The notes: a model not told the origin generated them from the sequence alone. A DNA stretch of 61,207 bases from Pilaira anomala (GCA_025716855.1 JAIXMQ010000108.1:1-61207); one strand, 5' to 3'. Positions 46,394-58,344 are shown, numbered from the stretch's first letter. A program made the numbers and translations.

Positions 46394-48008
46394 ATGTCCG
46401 CAACTTCTCTCCTTTTTTTTTCTGGAGTGGGCGCGTTTCATATAATGTATAACAACGAAGAAAGTAATAATAAAAGACAAAAGACTATAGAAGAACCTTC
46501 AACGGATTTTTTGAATTTCGATTATGAATTTCCTCTTGATACCACAGAGATAATACCACAAGAGACGGCTACTTTAGCAGCAGAAGATTTATTTTCGTTT
46601 GTTACTAACAATAGTACTCAATCAACCATGAACGCAACATCAGATTCAGCTGCAACGAGTACAAAAACTACTTCTACAAATCCCAATTTTATGGAACGTG
46701 CTCTTCAGCAAATACTACAACAGAGACAACAAGATCAAAAGAAATTAATCGAAGAACCACCGAATCAAGCGATATATACAATTGTAGTGGGTGGGAAAGC
46801 TTTTCGACTTAGTTGGGAATCCTTAAAGAGTGATGGACCTAGTAATTTCTTTGTAGAGTTCTTTCGAAAGAAAAAGACAAAAGTAATGCATATTGACAGA
46901 GATCCAGATATTTTTGAGCTGATTGTACGTCACCTTCGAGGATATTATATAAGAGCAACAGATGATATTCAAAATCAAGCACTTTTATACGATGCAACTT
47001 ATTTTGGTTTAAATCGATTAACAAAGGTATTACAAGAATACTTGTATTTAAATGTTGGTGGAAGAGTATTTAGGTTACCATGGAGTTTATTTCAAAAAGG
47101 TTATAGTAGTAGTTAATTTATATATATATATATTTACTCATCTTTTTTTTTTTTTTTTTTTATTAGATGGCACACATAACTTCTTTACAGGCCCTTTAAT
47201 GCATTCTTTATTATCCCCTCATACTGAAGAAGGAAATTCACCACCAGTGTATATTGATAGAGATCCAGATATATTTGCAGATATTGTAAATCATCTTCGA
47301 GGATATACAATTCATATTCGAGATGAAATGCATCGAAAGAATTTATTAAAAGACGCACAATATTATGTACTTCGACAATTAAATGATAAATTATTAACAG
47401 CGCAACAAACAGTAGCTGGGTTTGGAGATGGTAGTAAAGCAGAAGTATTATTATTATTACAAGATGTAAGGGTCGTAAATATGTTACCACCTAAAGTAAC
47501 CACCATGTCGATACAAAACATCTTGATCTCTCAAGATTGGAGTCTGACTCAAATTCAATATAAACGAGTCATGGAGGGACCACCTCATGCTTTATTGGTT
47601 CAAGTGTCTGATCTTTGTATGCAAATTCATAAATCACCCAATAGAGTTAAACTCATGTATGAAATGAATGAAGTAGATATGAAGAAAATGAAAACGTTAG
47701 CTAATGCAGCCAAGGCTATATCAGGAGTCAATATGGAAATCTATGTAGATACTTATTGTGCAATTACTATAGATGATAATCAAGTGAAATCCATTGATTA
47801 TTGTATAGAAAATGATTTAATTGAAACCAATTGGGAATCATGTAAAAAATGTAATCTGGAAGAATGTCAAATGTCAAGATTGATTTTACAGAGAGCCATT
47901 TGTGGTGTACATTTAGTTGATAACATGATTACTTTATGCGCATTAAGATTAGAGGCAATAAGCTCCAGATTTAGACTCAATTTAAAGAGACAATTTTTAT
48001 CTGGCTAA
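46394..48008 (+). CDS. Protein with two tandem BTB/T1 (KCTD-type) domains
   Basis: 515 residues from the first ATG (498 from the second at 46445, whose MYNNEESNNKRQK start is also plausible). Two exons, 46394-47099 and 47167-48008. After a Ser/Thr/Glu-rich disordered stretch of about 125 residues, two BTB_2 (potassium-channel tetramerisation-like) domains follow. The first has YTIVVGGKAFRLSW, then HIDRDPDIFELIVRHLRGYY; the second has YLYLNVGGRVFRLPW, then YIDRDPDIFADIVNHLRGY. The intron lies in the same early part of the second domain. The C-terminal ~220 residues have no recognised domain but contain CKKCNLEEC. KCTD proteins often act as cullin-3 substrate adaptors; yeast has single relatives (YLR108C-type). 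The tandem arrangement is a fusion or duplication within the gene. Function is inferred from the fold only. Confidence 0.82.
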
Positions 48009-48189
48009 ATTCTGATTGGTTTAGATAAGAAAGATAAAATGTTAATTTTATTCACACACACACACACACACTCTTTAATACATACACTCTCCCTCTTTTT
48101 TTTTTTTTTTTTAGTATAAATACGCTTCTTATTTTCTTTTTTTCTTTTTTCCTTTTTTTTTTCTAAATAATTTTCCTTTTCTTTAAAAT

Positions 48190-48549
48190 ATGCCTTTCCG
48201 TTGTAAATGTGGTAGAACTTTTGAAAAAACCGACTCTTTTGCATCTCATACCTCTGCATGTGCTCCCTTTCATCATCGACGCATGTCTGATACGACACAA
48301 TTATCTACTAATAATGCACCTCAGCATCCATTCATCAATACTTCCTTCTCTGGCCTCTTGTCTTCTTCCTCACCACAGGCTACTTCTCCATCCGATTCTA
48401 TTATGACTATGGATAGTGGCTCTCGTGATCTATCAAGCTCTGTACCCAATAACAATAATGGCTTCTTTATGCCAACTGCGTTATCGCTTCAGAATGCTTT
48501 TGAAGGTGCCAGAAGAAGGTCAATGTCTTATGGTTCTTCTTTCAAGTAA
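48190..48549 (+). CDS. Small zinc-finger protein with Ser/Asn-rich tail
   Basis: A 119-residue protein, no intron, starting MPFRCKCGRTFEKTDSF. The first 24 residues form a single C2HC finger: C5-x-C7, H20-x3-C24. The remaining part is Ser/Pro/Asn-rich and disordered, ending in a basic ARRRSMSYGSSFK, which contains a possible PKA-type phosphorylation site (RRRSMS). The gene starts 181 bp after the double-BTB gene, with an intervening (CA)n run. The finger looks like a degenerate first finger of a C2H2 factor. A nuclear role is plausible. I do not recognise a named family. Confidence 0.7.
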   Translation: MPFRCKCGRTFEKTDSFASHTSACAPFHHRRMSDTTQLSTNNAPQHPFINTSFSGLLSSSSPQATSPSDSIMTMDSGSRDLSSSVPNNNNGFFMPTALSLQNAFEGARRRSMSYGSSFK

Positions 48550-50178
48550 GAAAAGAAAAGAAAAAAAAATTCATCTATATATATATAAATACCCTTTCAT
48601 CCCTTCCTACACACACCCTTAAATTACACACTTTTCCTCTTTGTAAGTAACAAAATAACTGTTTTTTATTTTCACTTTCACATATATATTTTTTTTTTTC
48701 TTTTTTAAATGGTAATTTCATGCAAAAAATTAAATAAAATACCGTCTGATATATAAAGTAACACCAACACCACTTGATTGGGTTGCACGCTTAACCTTTG
48801 AACATTTAAATAAACAAATAAAACGTTTTATTTTAGACGCCTTTTTTTTTAATAAACTTTTTTTAGTATCGGAGAAAATGAAACGGTAAATTTACAGGGC
48901 AAACATTAAAATCTACTTTTTCTGACAGTGTGTAACTTGATTGAAACGCATATCATTATTGCTTACTTGATTTATATAAAAAAAACTACTACGTATATTT
49001 TTAAATAATTACTGGGCGTAAAAAAAAAAAAAAAAAATCCTTCCTTTTTCACTCTTCAAGTATAAACTAAAAGCTCCCTTTTTCTTTTTCGGTTGACTTG
49101 TTTAAAGCCTTTCCGAATGAACAAACACAAGCTACAACAACAACACAAAAAAAAAAAAACGTCATCTTAATTTCTCTTTTTCCCTCTGTTTATCAAAAAT
49201 GATGTCATCATAAACAGATCCGATGTAAAGGTGGTTCCAAATGTCAGCAGATAAGCAAGAGCAAGCATTGTTGTACATCAAAACAAATCAAGAGATAGCT
49301 AACTTTATATAGTTATTTTCTATTTAGTATTATATTCAATTTATTAGACTAATATGTCGTCCTAAAAATTGAAGCAACACATAAAAACGCCTCTTTTTTA
49401 AATTGATTTTAAGGTTATCTTTGATTTAAAGAAGCACTTCTTTTTTGGTTATCTGTTGGCTAAATACGTATATGTGATTGTATATCTCTACTATCATCAC
49501 TTTTTTTTTTTTTTTTTTTTTTTTTGTACGATAGGCGTAAAAAAAAAACAACAACAACAAAAGAGAAATCCCTATTTTGTTTTTAGTTACTCAGTTTGTT
49601 AATAAAGGCACTTTACTAAATTAATAAGTTAATCATAAGGTTGATTGGAGTTTTTTCAATTGAAATAAATTTTAACTATTTTTAAAGATAAATTACAATT
49701 AATTATATATTATATATATTATGTGCGTGTATTATAATATATATGTATTTTATTAAGCTTAAGAGGGGTGCCCTTGATCCAATAAATTGATACACATATA
49801 AAGGGATGATCTCTCAAGTAATAGTTGCATATAATGCCTAATCATCTTATATATTCTTTTAAAAATCGACTCCATAAATAAAACTATAAGAAAGTGAGAG
49901 AGGGGGAGTGTTTCACACGCTATAGTTATAATATCATGTGTGGGAAAAGAAATCGCATTCAGATTTTCAAATGATTTGCTTTTTAGCATTTTTAAACAAA
50001 GATAACCATTTGTTTTTGTTTGTATGTGTGTATATAAAAAAAAAAAAAAAAGCAGTGGGAAATCCGCCCTTTTTTTTTTCGAGTACAATATGGATGAATA
50101 TAATCATTTTTGTGTGTGAATCTCTCTCTCTCTCTCTCTTTGTAACATACATACATACTCTCATCTGCATTAAAAGTG

Positions 50179-50210
<32 letters not shown>

Positions 50211-50249
50211 TAAAAGTCATTTTTTATTATCTTCAATTTTTTAACACTA
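48550..50249. other. Intergenic, microsatellites only
   Basis: Contains A/T runs (49501-49525), TA-rich inverted stretches (49703-49742), (CT)n at 50120-50140 and (AC)n at 50181-50204. No gene is seen; the short frames here are microsatellite translations. Confidence 0.55.
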
Positions 50250-52064
50250 TCACAATTTTCGAATAGGAATTTCAATAAATCCAGAACTACTATGATTTGG
50301 CTTCAACAAAAGCTTCTTGATTGATTTGACTTCGATCGTTATAATCGTCATAACATAACTTTGAATACTTGAAATAAGCGTGTTGAATGTATCTTTAATA
50401 ACGTCAATAACATGATCGTCTATCATAACGTAGTATTTTGTAATATCTCGGTCTGCCAAATACACTGAAATAGAAACAACGGCGGGTGGATTTTGAGCAC
50501 CGGTGTGATAGTTATTGTATGAATAATGATGATCATTTGATACCTTACAATTTGAAATACACATTGTTCCAATTGCAGTATTTCCCATACGTAAAGATTG
50601 AGAATTATCGTAATAACCTCTTGAAAGCGAACAGTCAATAAACTCTAGGTAGTCCAATGATTTGAATTGGTGTAAAAAATTTTCAAAGATCGTTAAATCC
50701 ATTGAACAATTATGAAACTCTAGCCGTTCAAAGGATAGGCTTGGTTCAAAAAAAATTAATTGAGAATGAGTAAAAAGCCTAGAGTTAGCAATAGTAACTG
50801 TTTTCAAATTAGGAGGTATTTGTTGGAAAATAGCTTTCAAGCATGGAAAAAGACTATTGTTGCCATCACGTATACCAGAGAGTTGTATCTTTGATACAGT
50901 GTTACTAACAGTATTTAAAGTATTCATTTCTTCCAAAACGTTATGAATTACGTAATACAGCGCTGTAGTCGATCTTGATTTCTTCTCGTTAATTGTCAAC
51001 GAGGGGTGGAGATTATTTGTAGAATCGTATTCAATCGATAAGAAAATCTCACGGGTGGATCCCCTCACCGAGTTATTCCAGTTTTCCATAAAGCTTGCCA
51101 TAGCAATATTCCCTTCTACCTTTATTTGATATTCAGAAAGTAACACGATAGTATCAAAGAAGATTTCGGTCACAACAGAATCCACTTCAGCGGCAGGCCA
51201 TAATATATCTTTTTCACCAACAATATCCAGTTTTTCAAGTCCAATAAAATTTTCTGAAAACACAAGTAGTTCATCATTTCCCTTGGGAGTAAAGTTATTG
51301 AGAGTGAGTTCTTTTATGTTTGGATACAGATACGGTTGTTTCTCAAGTTTCGGTGGGAACAACATAAATCGATTACTTCCGAAATCAATCACGATCTCTT
51401 TTATATTCGTTAGATTTCGAAGCATCATATCCAACTGATTGAAACTATTCAGAAATCCCTTTTCAAGATGAAGTGTTTCGAGTGCAGTAAATTCTTTTAA
51501 ACATTCATAACTTGATTTACTTAACATGCCAGGTGTTAAATATAAGCTTTTAAGTGTATGACGCGAGTGAAGTGCACAGACATAGTAGACAGATGAGCAC
51601 AATACTCCATCGATTGGTTTAGGCAGTACGCGTAGTTTCCAATCATCATTTTCCAATAGAATTACGGAAAAGTAAGTCCAGGCTGTTATATCAAATGTCT
51701 GACTTTTTGAAAAATATACTTCTTCCACATTTGGTGTGCTTTTCATCAATAGGCTAAGTTTGTCGCCTGGAATATAATAATTTGTAAAATCGTTTACTTT
51801 TGAAAAACCACCAAAAGTGATTTTTTTGACCCATCTTCCAACGTTAAGTCCAGAGAGCAGCATAATTTGGTTTAATTTTATATCTTGCCTATTATTACTT
51901 AAGTCAATTTTTATGGAGTGATATCCTTGAGATAAGTAATAATTAAACCATTTTTTGTTAACAAACATCCATTTGACCTTTTTACAATTCCTGCCACAAT
52001 GGTTTACAATGAGTTCCAAGATCTCGTTAGGTACAGTATCCCAACTACTATTTTCTCGCGTCAT
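50250..52064 (-). CDS. F-box protein with LRR-like body
   Basis: 604 residues, no intron. The N-terminus, WDTVPNEILELIVNHCGRNC, followed by KKVKWMFVNKKWFNYY, is an F-box, expected to bind Skp1 in SCF ubiquitin ligases. The rest has leucine-rich repeat-like periodicity (LKSLYLTPGML, ALETLHLEKGF, NIKELTLNNFTP, FERLEFHNCSMD, SLDYLEFIDCSLS) and would bind the substrate. The start is the ATG at 52064; the frame continues upstream only through a poly-A tract (poly-T on the + strand at 52089-52114) without another ATG. Such F-box/LRR genes form large lineage-specific families in Mucoromycota. The neighbouring copy at 52.5-53.8 kb is a decayed duplicate. Base composition is similar to the neighbours. 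Confidence 0.85.
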   Translation of the reverse strand: MTRENSSWDTVPNEILELIVNHCGRNCKKVKWMFVNKKWFNYYLSQGYHSIKIDLSNNRQDIKLNQIMLLSGLNVGRWVKKITFGGFSKVNDFTNYYIPGDKLSLLMKSTPNVEEVYFSKSQTFDITAWTYFSVILLENDDWKLRVLPKPIDGVLCSSVYYVCALHSRHTLKSLYLTPGMLSKSSYECLKEFTALETLHLEKGFLNSFNQLDMMLRNLTNIKEIVIDFGSNRFMLFPPKLEKQPYLYPNIKELTLNNFTPKGNDELLVFSENFIGLEKLDIVGEKDILWPAAEVDSVVTEIFFDTIVLLSEYQIKVEGNIAMASFMENWNNSVRGSTREIFLSIEYDSTNNLHPSLTINEKKSRSTTALYYVIHNVLEEMNTLNTVSNTVSKIQLSGIRDGNNSLFPCLKAIFQQIPPNLKTVTIANSRLFTHSQLIFFEPSLSFERLEFHNCSMDLTIFENFLHQFKSLDYLEFIDCSLSRGYYDNSQSLRMGNTAIGTMCISNCKVSNDHHYSYNNYHTGAQNPPAVVSISVYLADRDITKYYVMIDDHVIDVIKDTFNTLISSIQSYVMTIITIEVKSIKKLLLKPNHSSSGFIEIPIRKL

Positions 52065-52399
52065 TACAATCAAAAGAAGCAAGTAAGCTTTTTTTTTTTT
52101 TTTTTTTTTTTTTTCAGTCAACTTTGTCCTTACTTGTTTTACAGTGACTATTATGCCCTATAAATAGGTATCATGCGGGCGCTGATTTCTCGTTCAAAAC
52201 CTAAAATGTTTTTATTATTACTCCTGAAGTTTAATATATGTATCATTATAACAAATGGTCAATAACTGACAACAGATGTTATCTGTGTTAGCCGATTGTA
52301 TCACAACTCTCTTTTCTCATGCTTACGACTAAAGAAAAACATCGTAGTAAAGTATACATAGAGAACAACACGAAATGAATTGGTACAATAAGTTGTCCA

Positions 52400-52450
<51 letters not shown>

Positions 52451-52524
52451 AGTTTTGTGCCAGTTAGTATCGTTGTTATCTTTATTAAAAGTTTGGATAG
52501 AATCAAATTTAATAACTAATTTTG
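52065..52524. other. F-box gene upstream region, part of tandem duplication
   Basis: Contains the promoter of the F-box gene, with a 46-bp T-run (52403-52448). Segments such as AGCCGATTGTATCACAACTC, AGAGAACAA and TTTTGCAGTTTTGT recur, with small changes, in the same order at about 53870-54440. It therefore belongs to the duplicated unit. Confidence 0.75.
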
Positions 52525-53813
52525 AACAGAAATTTTAATAACTTCAGAACTATCATTACTCTCGAATTTTGAGGTGAATTTATTATACGTACTTTGATTA
52601 ACATACATTAACATTATGGTCCATAATAATGTGGTATTTTCGTTTACCGAATACACCGAAATGGAAACAATAGATTGTTGATTATAAGTGTTGCTTTATG
52701 AGTGATATACGGTATATAAGTAATCATGATTATTAAATTTTGTTATTATTGTCTTTGTTATATTCGAAAAACAAATTGTTCCAATTGCAATACTTATAGT
52801 ATGCATAAAGATGGAATAGTATTATAAAAGAACTCGATTCAAAAGAGCAATCAATAAAATCTATTATATAGTCCAATGATTTGAACCGTTTTGAAAATAT
52901 TTCAAGACTAGCCTGACCTATAAGTATATCCCAGATTATGAATGGTTATAAAAGAATTCCCTACTACCCAACGAAATACGTTATATGTATCTTGGAAAAG
53001 GTTTCGTGAGTAATTTCAATCAATTGAATATAATGCTTCGAAATCTAATGAATATAAAAGAGATCGTTATCGATTTCGGGAAGTAAATCGATTTATGATG
53101 TTGCCGTCGAAGCTGAAAATATAAATCTCTGATCTAAACGATGATAATCAGCTTATTTCATTGCTTGAATGCAATTTTTGCAACAAATACAGCCTAATTT
53201 GAAAACAGTAACTGTTATTAATTCCAAATTTTATTCTCTATATCTGGAAGGTCTTGCTCCACAACAGATAAATCTATTCCTTCTGACGAATTAAAGTTTA
53301 ACAACTGTATAATAAAATATCATTCCTAATGTTAAATGTAAAGCTCTAAGTGTGTGACGCGAGTGATAGGCACAGATATGAGAAAAAAGCTTTATCTGTT
53401 GGTGTGGGGAGTAAACGTAATTTCTAATAATTTGCTCTTCTTCATGACCATGACAGAAAAGTAGGCCCAAGCTGTTAAAGCAGTGGTTTGGTTGTCCGAA
53501 AAATAAACTTTCTCCACATTTGGCCTACCGTTCATCAATGGACTAAGCATATCGAACCGCCGAAAGTGATTTTTTTTTTTGACACAGCTTCCGTGGTTAA
53601 ACTGGAAGTTAACTTTTTGCATCTTGCTTGCTCAAGTCAATTTTTAATAGAGTGATATGCTTGAAATAAGTAATAGTTAAACCATTTTTTGTTAACGAAC
53701 ATCTACTTAACACGAGTTACAATATATATCCCTTTACCACACTGGTTTACAATAAGGTTCTAAGATCTCGTTAGGTAGAGCGTTCCAGCTACTCTTTTTT
53801 TTTTTCACGTCAT
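52525..53813 (-). pseudogene. Decayed tandem copy of the F-box gene, with an inverted centre
   Basis: Compared with the intact gene, the 5' end is recognisable at 53813 down to about 53330 (ATCTCGTTAGGTAGAGCG, TGACGCGAGTGATAGGCA), and the 3' end at about 52525-52900 (ATACACCGAAATGGAAACAA, TAGTCCAATGATTTGAACC), both in the - orientation. The middle, about 52960-53310, matches the sense strand of the gene in the + orientation (for example TGCTTCGAAATCTAATGAAT and CTAATTTGAAAACAGTAACT). Thus an internal inversion occurred besides deletions. The third codon after the ancestral ATG is a stop. It cannot make protein. Confidence 0.85.
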
Positions 53814-55013
53814 TACATTTTTGAAGAGATAAGAAAGTCTTTTTTAACTACATGGTTCTTACTTGCTCTCAGTGACTATTATTTTGCATGAGTACTTATA
53901 TGATAAATAAGCCCTATAAATATTATGCGGACACTAAAATATATTAAATCTTCTCTCCTGTTCAAAACCTGAAATGCTTTATCATAAATTTACGTATTTC
54001 ATTCACTAAGAATATAATAGCTTTGAAGTATAATAATGTGTCTCATGTCACTGTAACAAAATGATCAAATAACTAAAAACAGAGATTATCCGCATTAGCC
54101 GATTGTATTACAACTCGCTCTTTTTTTTTTTTTCTGATCCAGCAGTTTCTAGCCACCAAGCGTGATAAGAGTTTGTCTCTTCTGACCTTTGTCTGTTTGT
54201 CTGTTTGTCTGTTTGTCTGTGTAATTTATGACTAAAGAAATACATCATACAAACAATGTGCTGTTTACAATAGATTATTGATGAGATTTTAAATGATCGG
54301 CTGTAAATTATGTAGAGAACAATGCTAAAATAGATCAATACAGTCAGTATCCCGTACATTCCTTTTTTTTTTTTTTTTTTTTTTTTTTAGTCCCACCTCT
54401 TTTTGCAGTTTTGTATCAGTGTCCTGTGATATGTATTGAAAGTTTGGATCTAGCTAATGTCGGGATAATTGGTTACAAGCTTTGACTAAATAACAAATTT
54501 GGTGATACTCTCAAATGTACCTGTTTCGCAGTTGATTGGTACATTTCTTGTCATACATAATTGTAACGGATTAAAAATTCCCAACTTGATTAGTTAAAGC
54601 TTTACCCACGTTGGAATCTTTCTAATGTAACCTAACATCACAGAAAAAAAAAAAAAAGAGAGAGAGAGACCTGTGTTCTTGTAAAACAAGAGTACAGAAC
54701 TCTCCATCTCTCACACACATATTTTTGCTGACAGGCATCACTCCTTCTTTCTCTACCCTTTTTTTTCAATGTCACTCACGTCTAATTCCAATTAATTTTC
54801 TAACTTACCCTGGGTTCCGAGAGGAATAAGGGATTTTTTTTTTATCTCTTTTTGTTCACTTAGTGTCCTGAGATGTAAAAATTTTTATATAATCACATTA
54901 TATTTTACTCCATATTACTGACCTTTATTTAATCTGTGCTCAGAACTTTATATTAGTGACTTATTGCTAACAGCAGCCAGTTACATCAACTTTGGTTAAT
55001 CTTCAGGAACTAG
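53814..55013. other. Duplicated upstream region of the F-box pseudogene, then spacer
   Basis: 53870-54450 repeats the flank of the intact gene (see 52065-52524). An octamer microsatellite, (GTCTGTTT)n, sits at about 54187-54218 and a T-run at 54363-54388. The last 500 bp contain (GA)n at 54659-54669 and no gene. Confidence 0.6.
54187..54218 (+). repeat. GTCTGTTT octamer microsatellite
   Basis: About four perfect copies of an 8-bp unit. It is present only in the pseudogene copy of the duplication, so it arose after the duplication. Confidence 0.8.
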
Positions 55014-55040
55014 TTTACTGGATTTCCCACTGTTTTTGGG
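55014..55040 (+). repeat. Probable terminal repeat of the decayed Tc1-like element
   Basis: TACTGGATTTCCCACTGTTTTTGGGACT: a TA followed by an end-like motif lying about 120 bp downstream of the transposase relic's 3' end. The core TCCCACTGTTTTTGGGA recurs with one change at 34981 and inverted at 36209. The opposite end was not found. Confidence 0.5.
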
Positions 55041-55157
55041 ACTAAATGACAGAGTTGTTTGAACAAAATCAGAATTTTTTTTTTTTTTGAACAATTATTT
55101 AAAATTTTTGGAATATTTATTATTTTTTTAAAAAAAAAAAACTATAGCATCTACTCT

Positions 55158-56453
55158 TCAGCCAAGCAACGAGGAAAAAAAAAAAGAGACAGAATGTCTT
55201 ATCCATCCTTTACAATCACTCAAAGTTACTTTAGAACATGATTCTAATATTCTTGGTTTGAGAGTATCCTTGCCATTGATAGGAGATCTTTTAATACCTG
55301 CCTTAACCTTAGACCAAAATTCTTCGATAGGATTCAAAAATGGGGAGTATGGTGGCAAGTAAACACACTTATGACCCCTACTGACAATATAATTATTCAC
55401 AATCTTACCTCTTGGTCCATGGATTGGGGGCATTCTCCATTACTAGGTAAAAACCTTGCATCTTATTTTTATCCAAAACATCCATGACGTTGGAAAGGCA
55501 AGCTAAGTAATGGCTGGTATTGGTACCTTTCGTGGTTTTGACAGCCTTTCCGTCGAGCTTTCTCTTTTTAGCACTAGTGGGTTTTCTTAACGATATATGT
55601 ATAACTCCAGCAGAAAATATGGCCCCTAAAATTGCTATGGATGTACCTCTGTTCGTAGGTACAATGGTCTTAGCAGGCTTTCCTTTTGCAGACCATCCTC
55701 TATTTCTCACTATATGTAAATTGAAGTCTGCTTCATCTAAGAACACACAATTGCGCTCAAAATCCATATCCTTATCAGCAATAAACGTTTCAACACGTTC
55801 TCTTCGTTGTCTTATAGTGTCTTCATCGTTACGCTTGGCTGGTATTTTTTCTAATGGCTTTAAGGATAGCGCACAATGGGTCTTCATATGGCGCTGAAGT
55901 CCAGATATACTAATTACTAAATCCTTAAATTCTTTTACTAGCTCGTCTTTTATGTGCTCAAAAGTTGCTGTAGCAAACTTCTCAATGTAGTTGATAATAA
56001 AGTCTGTATGTTCCTATTTTAAGGATGACATACTACATTCAGCTGGCCCTCTCTTCTTACGAACTACCCCCATCAGATGAGAGCCATTGGCGTCTAAACC
56101 TATATGCTAAGCTTCTTGATATGCCAAAACAGTTGGCTGCTTCCATAGTACTTATACCTTCGGTAAGCTGCTCAAAAGAGCCTACAATTTGGAGATCGCT
56201 GTAGCTTCTTTAAGCGAGCTTTTTTTTTTCCAATTCTTTTTTCTTGTGAACTGTTTTCCTCTTCCTCTTCTTGTTCAGATTCAAATTGTTCCGACTCAGC
56301 TGTAATGCCAATGGTTTCGTTCACTTCCTCATCTAATTCCATTGCGCTTATACCATCATACTCAATTCTCATCATCGACATAAGACTAACATATACTTCC
56401 GTTGTTTGGACTTCTAAACAGCGTTCAGACATATCGATTTCAAAAGTGGACAT
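55158..56453 (-). pseudogene. Dead Tc1/mariner-type transposase, second family
   Basis: The reading order on the - strand is: an acidic N-terminus starting at 56453 (MSTFEIDMSERCLEVQ), a helix-turn-helix at about 56100-56160 (TMEAANCFGISRSLAYRF), then NCVFLDEADFNLH with the first catalytic Asp, NKMQGFYLVMENAP, and VYLPPYSPFLNPIEEFW with the catalytic Glu. The frame is broken at least twice: after the N-terminal part near 56172, and near 55430 between the second and third catalytic motifs, plus stop codons between 56040 and 55990. In addition the second catalytic Asp is replaced by Glu (MENAP instead of MDNAP). It is clearly inactive. It belongs to a different family from the intact element at 19 kb; its DDE motifs are alike but the ends differ. 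Confidence 0.88.
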
Positions 56454-57875
56454 GTTTATTTTTTAATATAAAAAGCTCTAAAAATTATAAAAGATAGTTC
56501 AAAGCATGCAAGAAGGGAAGTGATTCTTTCCAAGTTATGGAATAACTATCAGGCTCATTTAGAGGTCAATACTGGTTCGTCACATGATGATCCTATGTAT
56601 CTAGACGACAATGAAAAAGCAGAAAAGTAAAAAGAACCAAATCTGGAGGGAGTTACTCTACTAAGGAATTTTCTTGCGGATTTGAGATGTCTGCAAAAGT
56701 TATTAAATCTGACAATAATACATGAAATCTTTGGAGGTAAAGTGACATCAAAATAAAACATATTAATATAAATACAATGCTCATCAAAAGGTCTTTTAAT
56801 AGGATATCCCGAGTGTCGAGCCCGATACCAATGATCACAGAAGAGCTTTGTTTATAAGTTCAAATAGAAATAAGAGGTTGTAATATATTAATATGCTTTT
56901 ACAGAACTAAACAGTTACCACATATTCTTTGGCTGTGGCCGATACTATTTAAGCTGATGTACACCAGTTTAGAGATACAGGTATACTAGATAATAACTTA
57001 AATTTTGCGAGACATAATGGTGTAAGATCCAATACAAGAAAGAGACACAGATACTATATTGACAACTTTTTGGAGGAGAACGACCAGACAGTTGTATCAT
57101 TTGGCGAAGAAAAAAGCTTGTAGTCAGTGGCATGGTATTGATGTGGTACTTGAATTTAAGAAATTCAAGAGAGAGAGAGAGAGAGAAAGAAATAGTGAAC
57201 AATCAGTAATTAATAATGAGAAAAGACTTAGGGTTGACTTATTAAGTAAAATAAAAAGAGCTCTTCTTAACTATCTTAAATATCCTGATGAGTTGTGTTT
57301 GAATAAGGATCATCTTTTTGATGGGTTTAAATGAATCTATACCCAATTCTACTCTTTCGAATTGACCATATATAATCGTGGATCCCATATACCCGATTGG
57401 ATAACAGCGTACATAGTTCCTGACTAAAGATCACCTTGTAATTATTTATACGGTTGTTATTAGTCTGGATTCCGTTGTTGCAAATTTTATTGGTAAATGC
57501 GCATACTATTTTTTTATCATAGCTACAACCTGATCAATCTTTTTATTTTTAGATTGATATTATGTTTTTCTAGTTTCGGGATTCAATTGACAGTTGTTGG
57601 TACAATGCTTATTTTTTATTTGGAGGTTTTTGAAATAATATTATTTAATACATATGTTAGCTATATTTTAATGTGAATGGGTAAATCAATTAATATTTAT
57701 AGGCACTACAATAAGGTCACTTGTTTCATCGAAATAAAATTGACAGAAACAAATGAATGGTTATAATTTGATTCAAAAGGAAAAAGAAGGGATGACAGCT
57801 TTATTTTTGCATGTACGAGATGAATGTAAGGAACTTATGTTTTTTAATATGTGGAAGACTTTGAATTAGGCTAGG

Positions 57876-57911
<36 letters not shown>

Positions 57912-58344
57912 TTAGAAGAGGTATGAAATGGGAATTCTTAATTAATTTAAGATGGTTATGTAGTGTAGAGAGTTTGTCTATATGTTTAAATATTTTCAAA
58001 ACGGATGATTGTAGCAACGACTTGACCAGGATTGAAAGCTAATTCAGAGAAGATAAACCAGCAATTATGTCTGTGTGAGGATAGAGCCAAATATGAATTG
58101 AGAAGTAATTTTGATATGAAGAAGGCCTCGAGTTTGGGAATTAAAAAGTATACAAGCTTGCAAGTACTTTATCTTTGGCGATTAAATGAAGAGATATGTG
58201 TAAAAGATGCTTTCCGGAATAGCCAGAGCAGTTATAGTAGTTTTGTTAGATTTTTTGTTTTTTTGTTTTCTTGTTTTCTTGTTTTCTTGTTCTTTTGTTT
58301 TTTCTTTTGTTTTTTCTTTTGTTTTTTCTTTTGTTTTTTCTTTT

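Noticed and set aside
50250..52121. F-box protein start upstream of 52064
   Set aside because: The upstream extension has only a TTG and a poly-Lys stretch from a poly-A leader; the ATG at 52064 is preferred.
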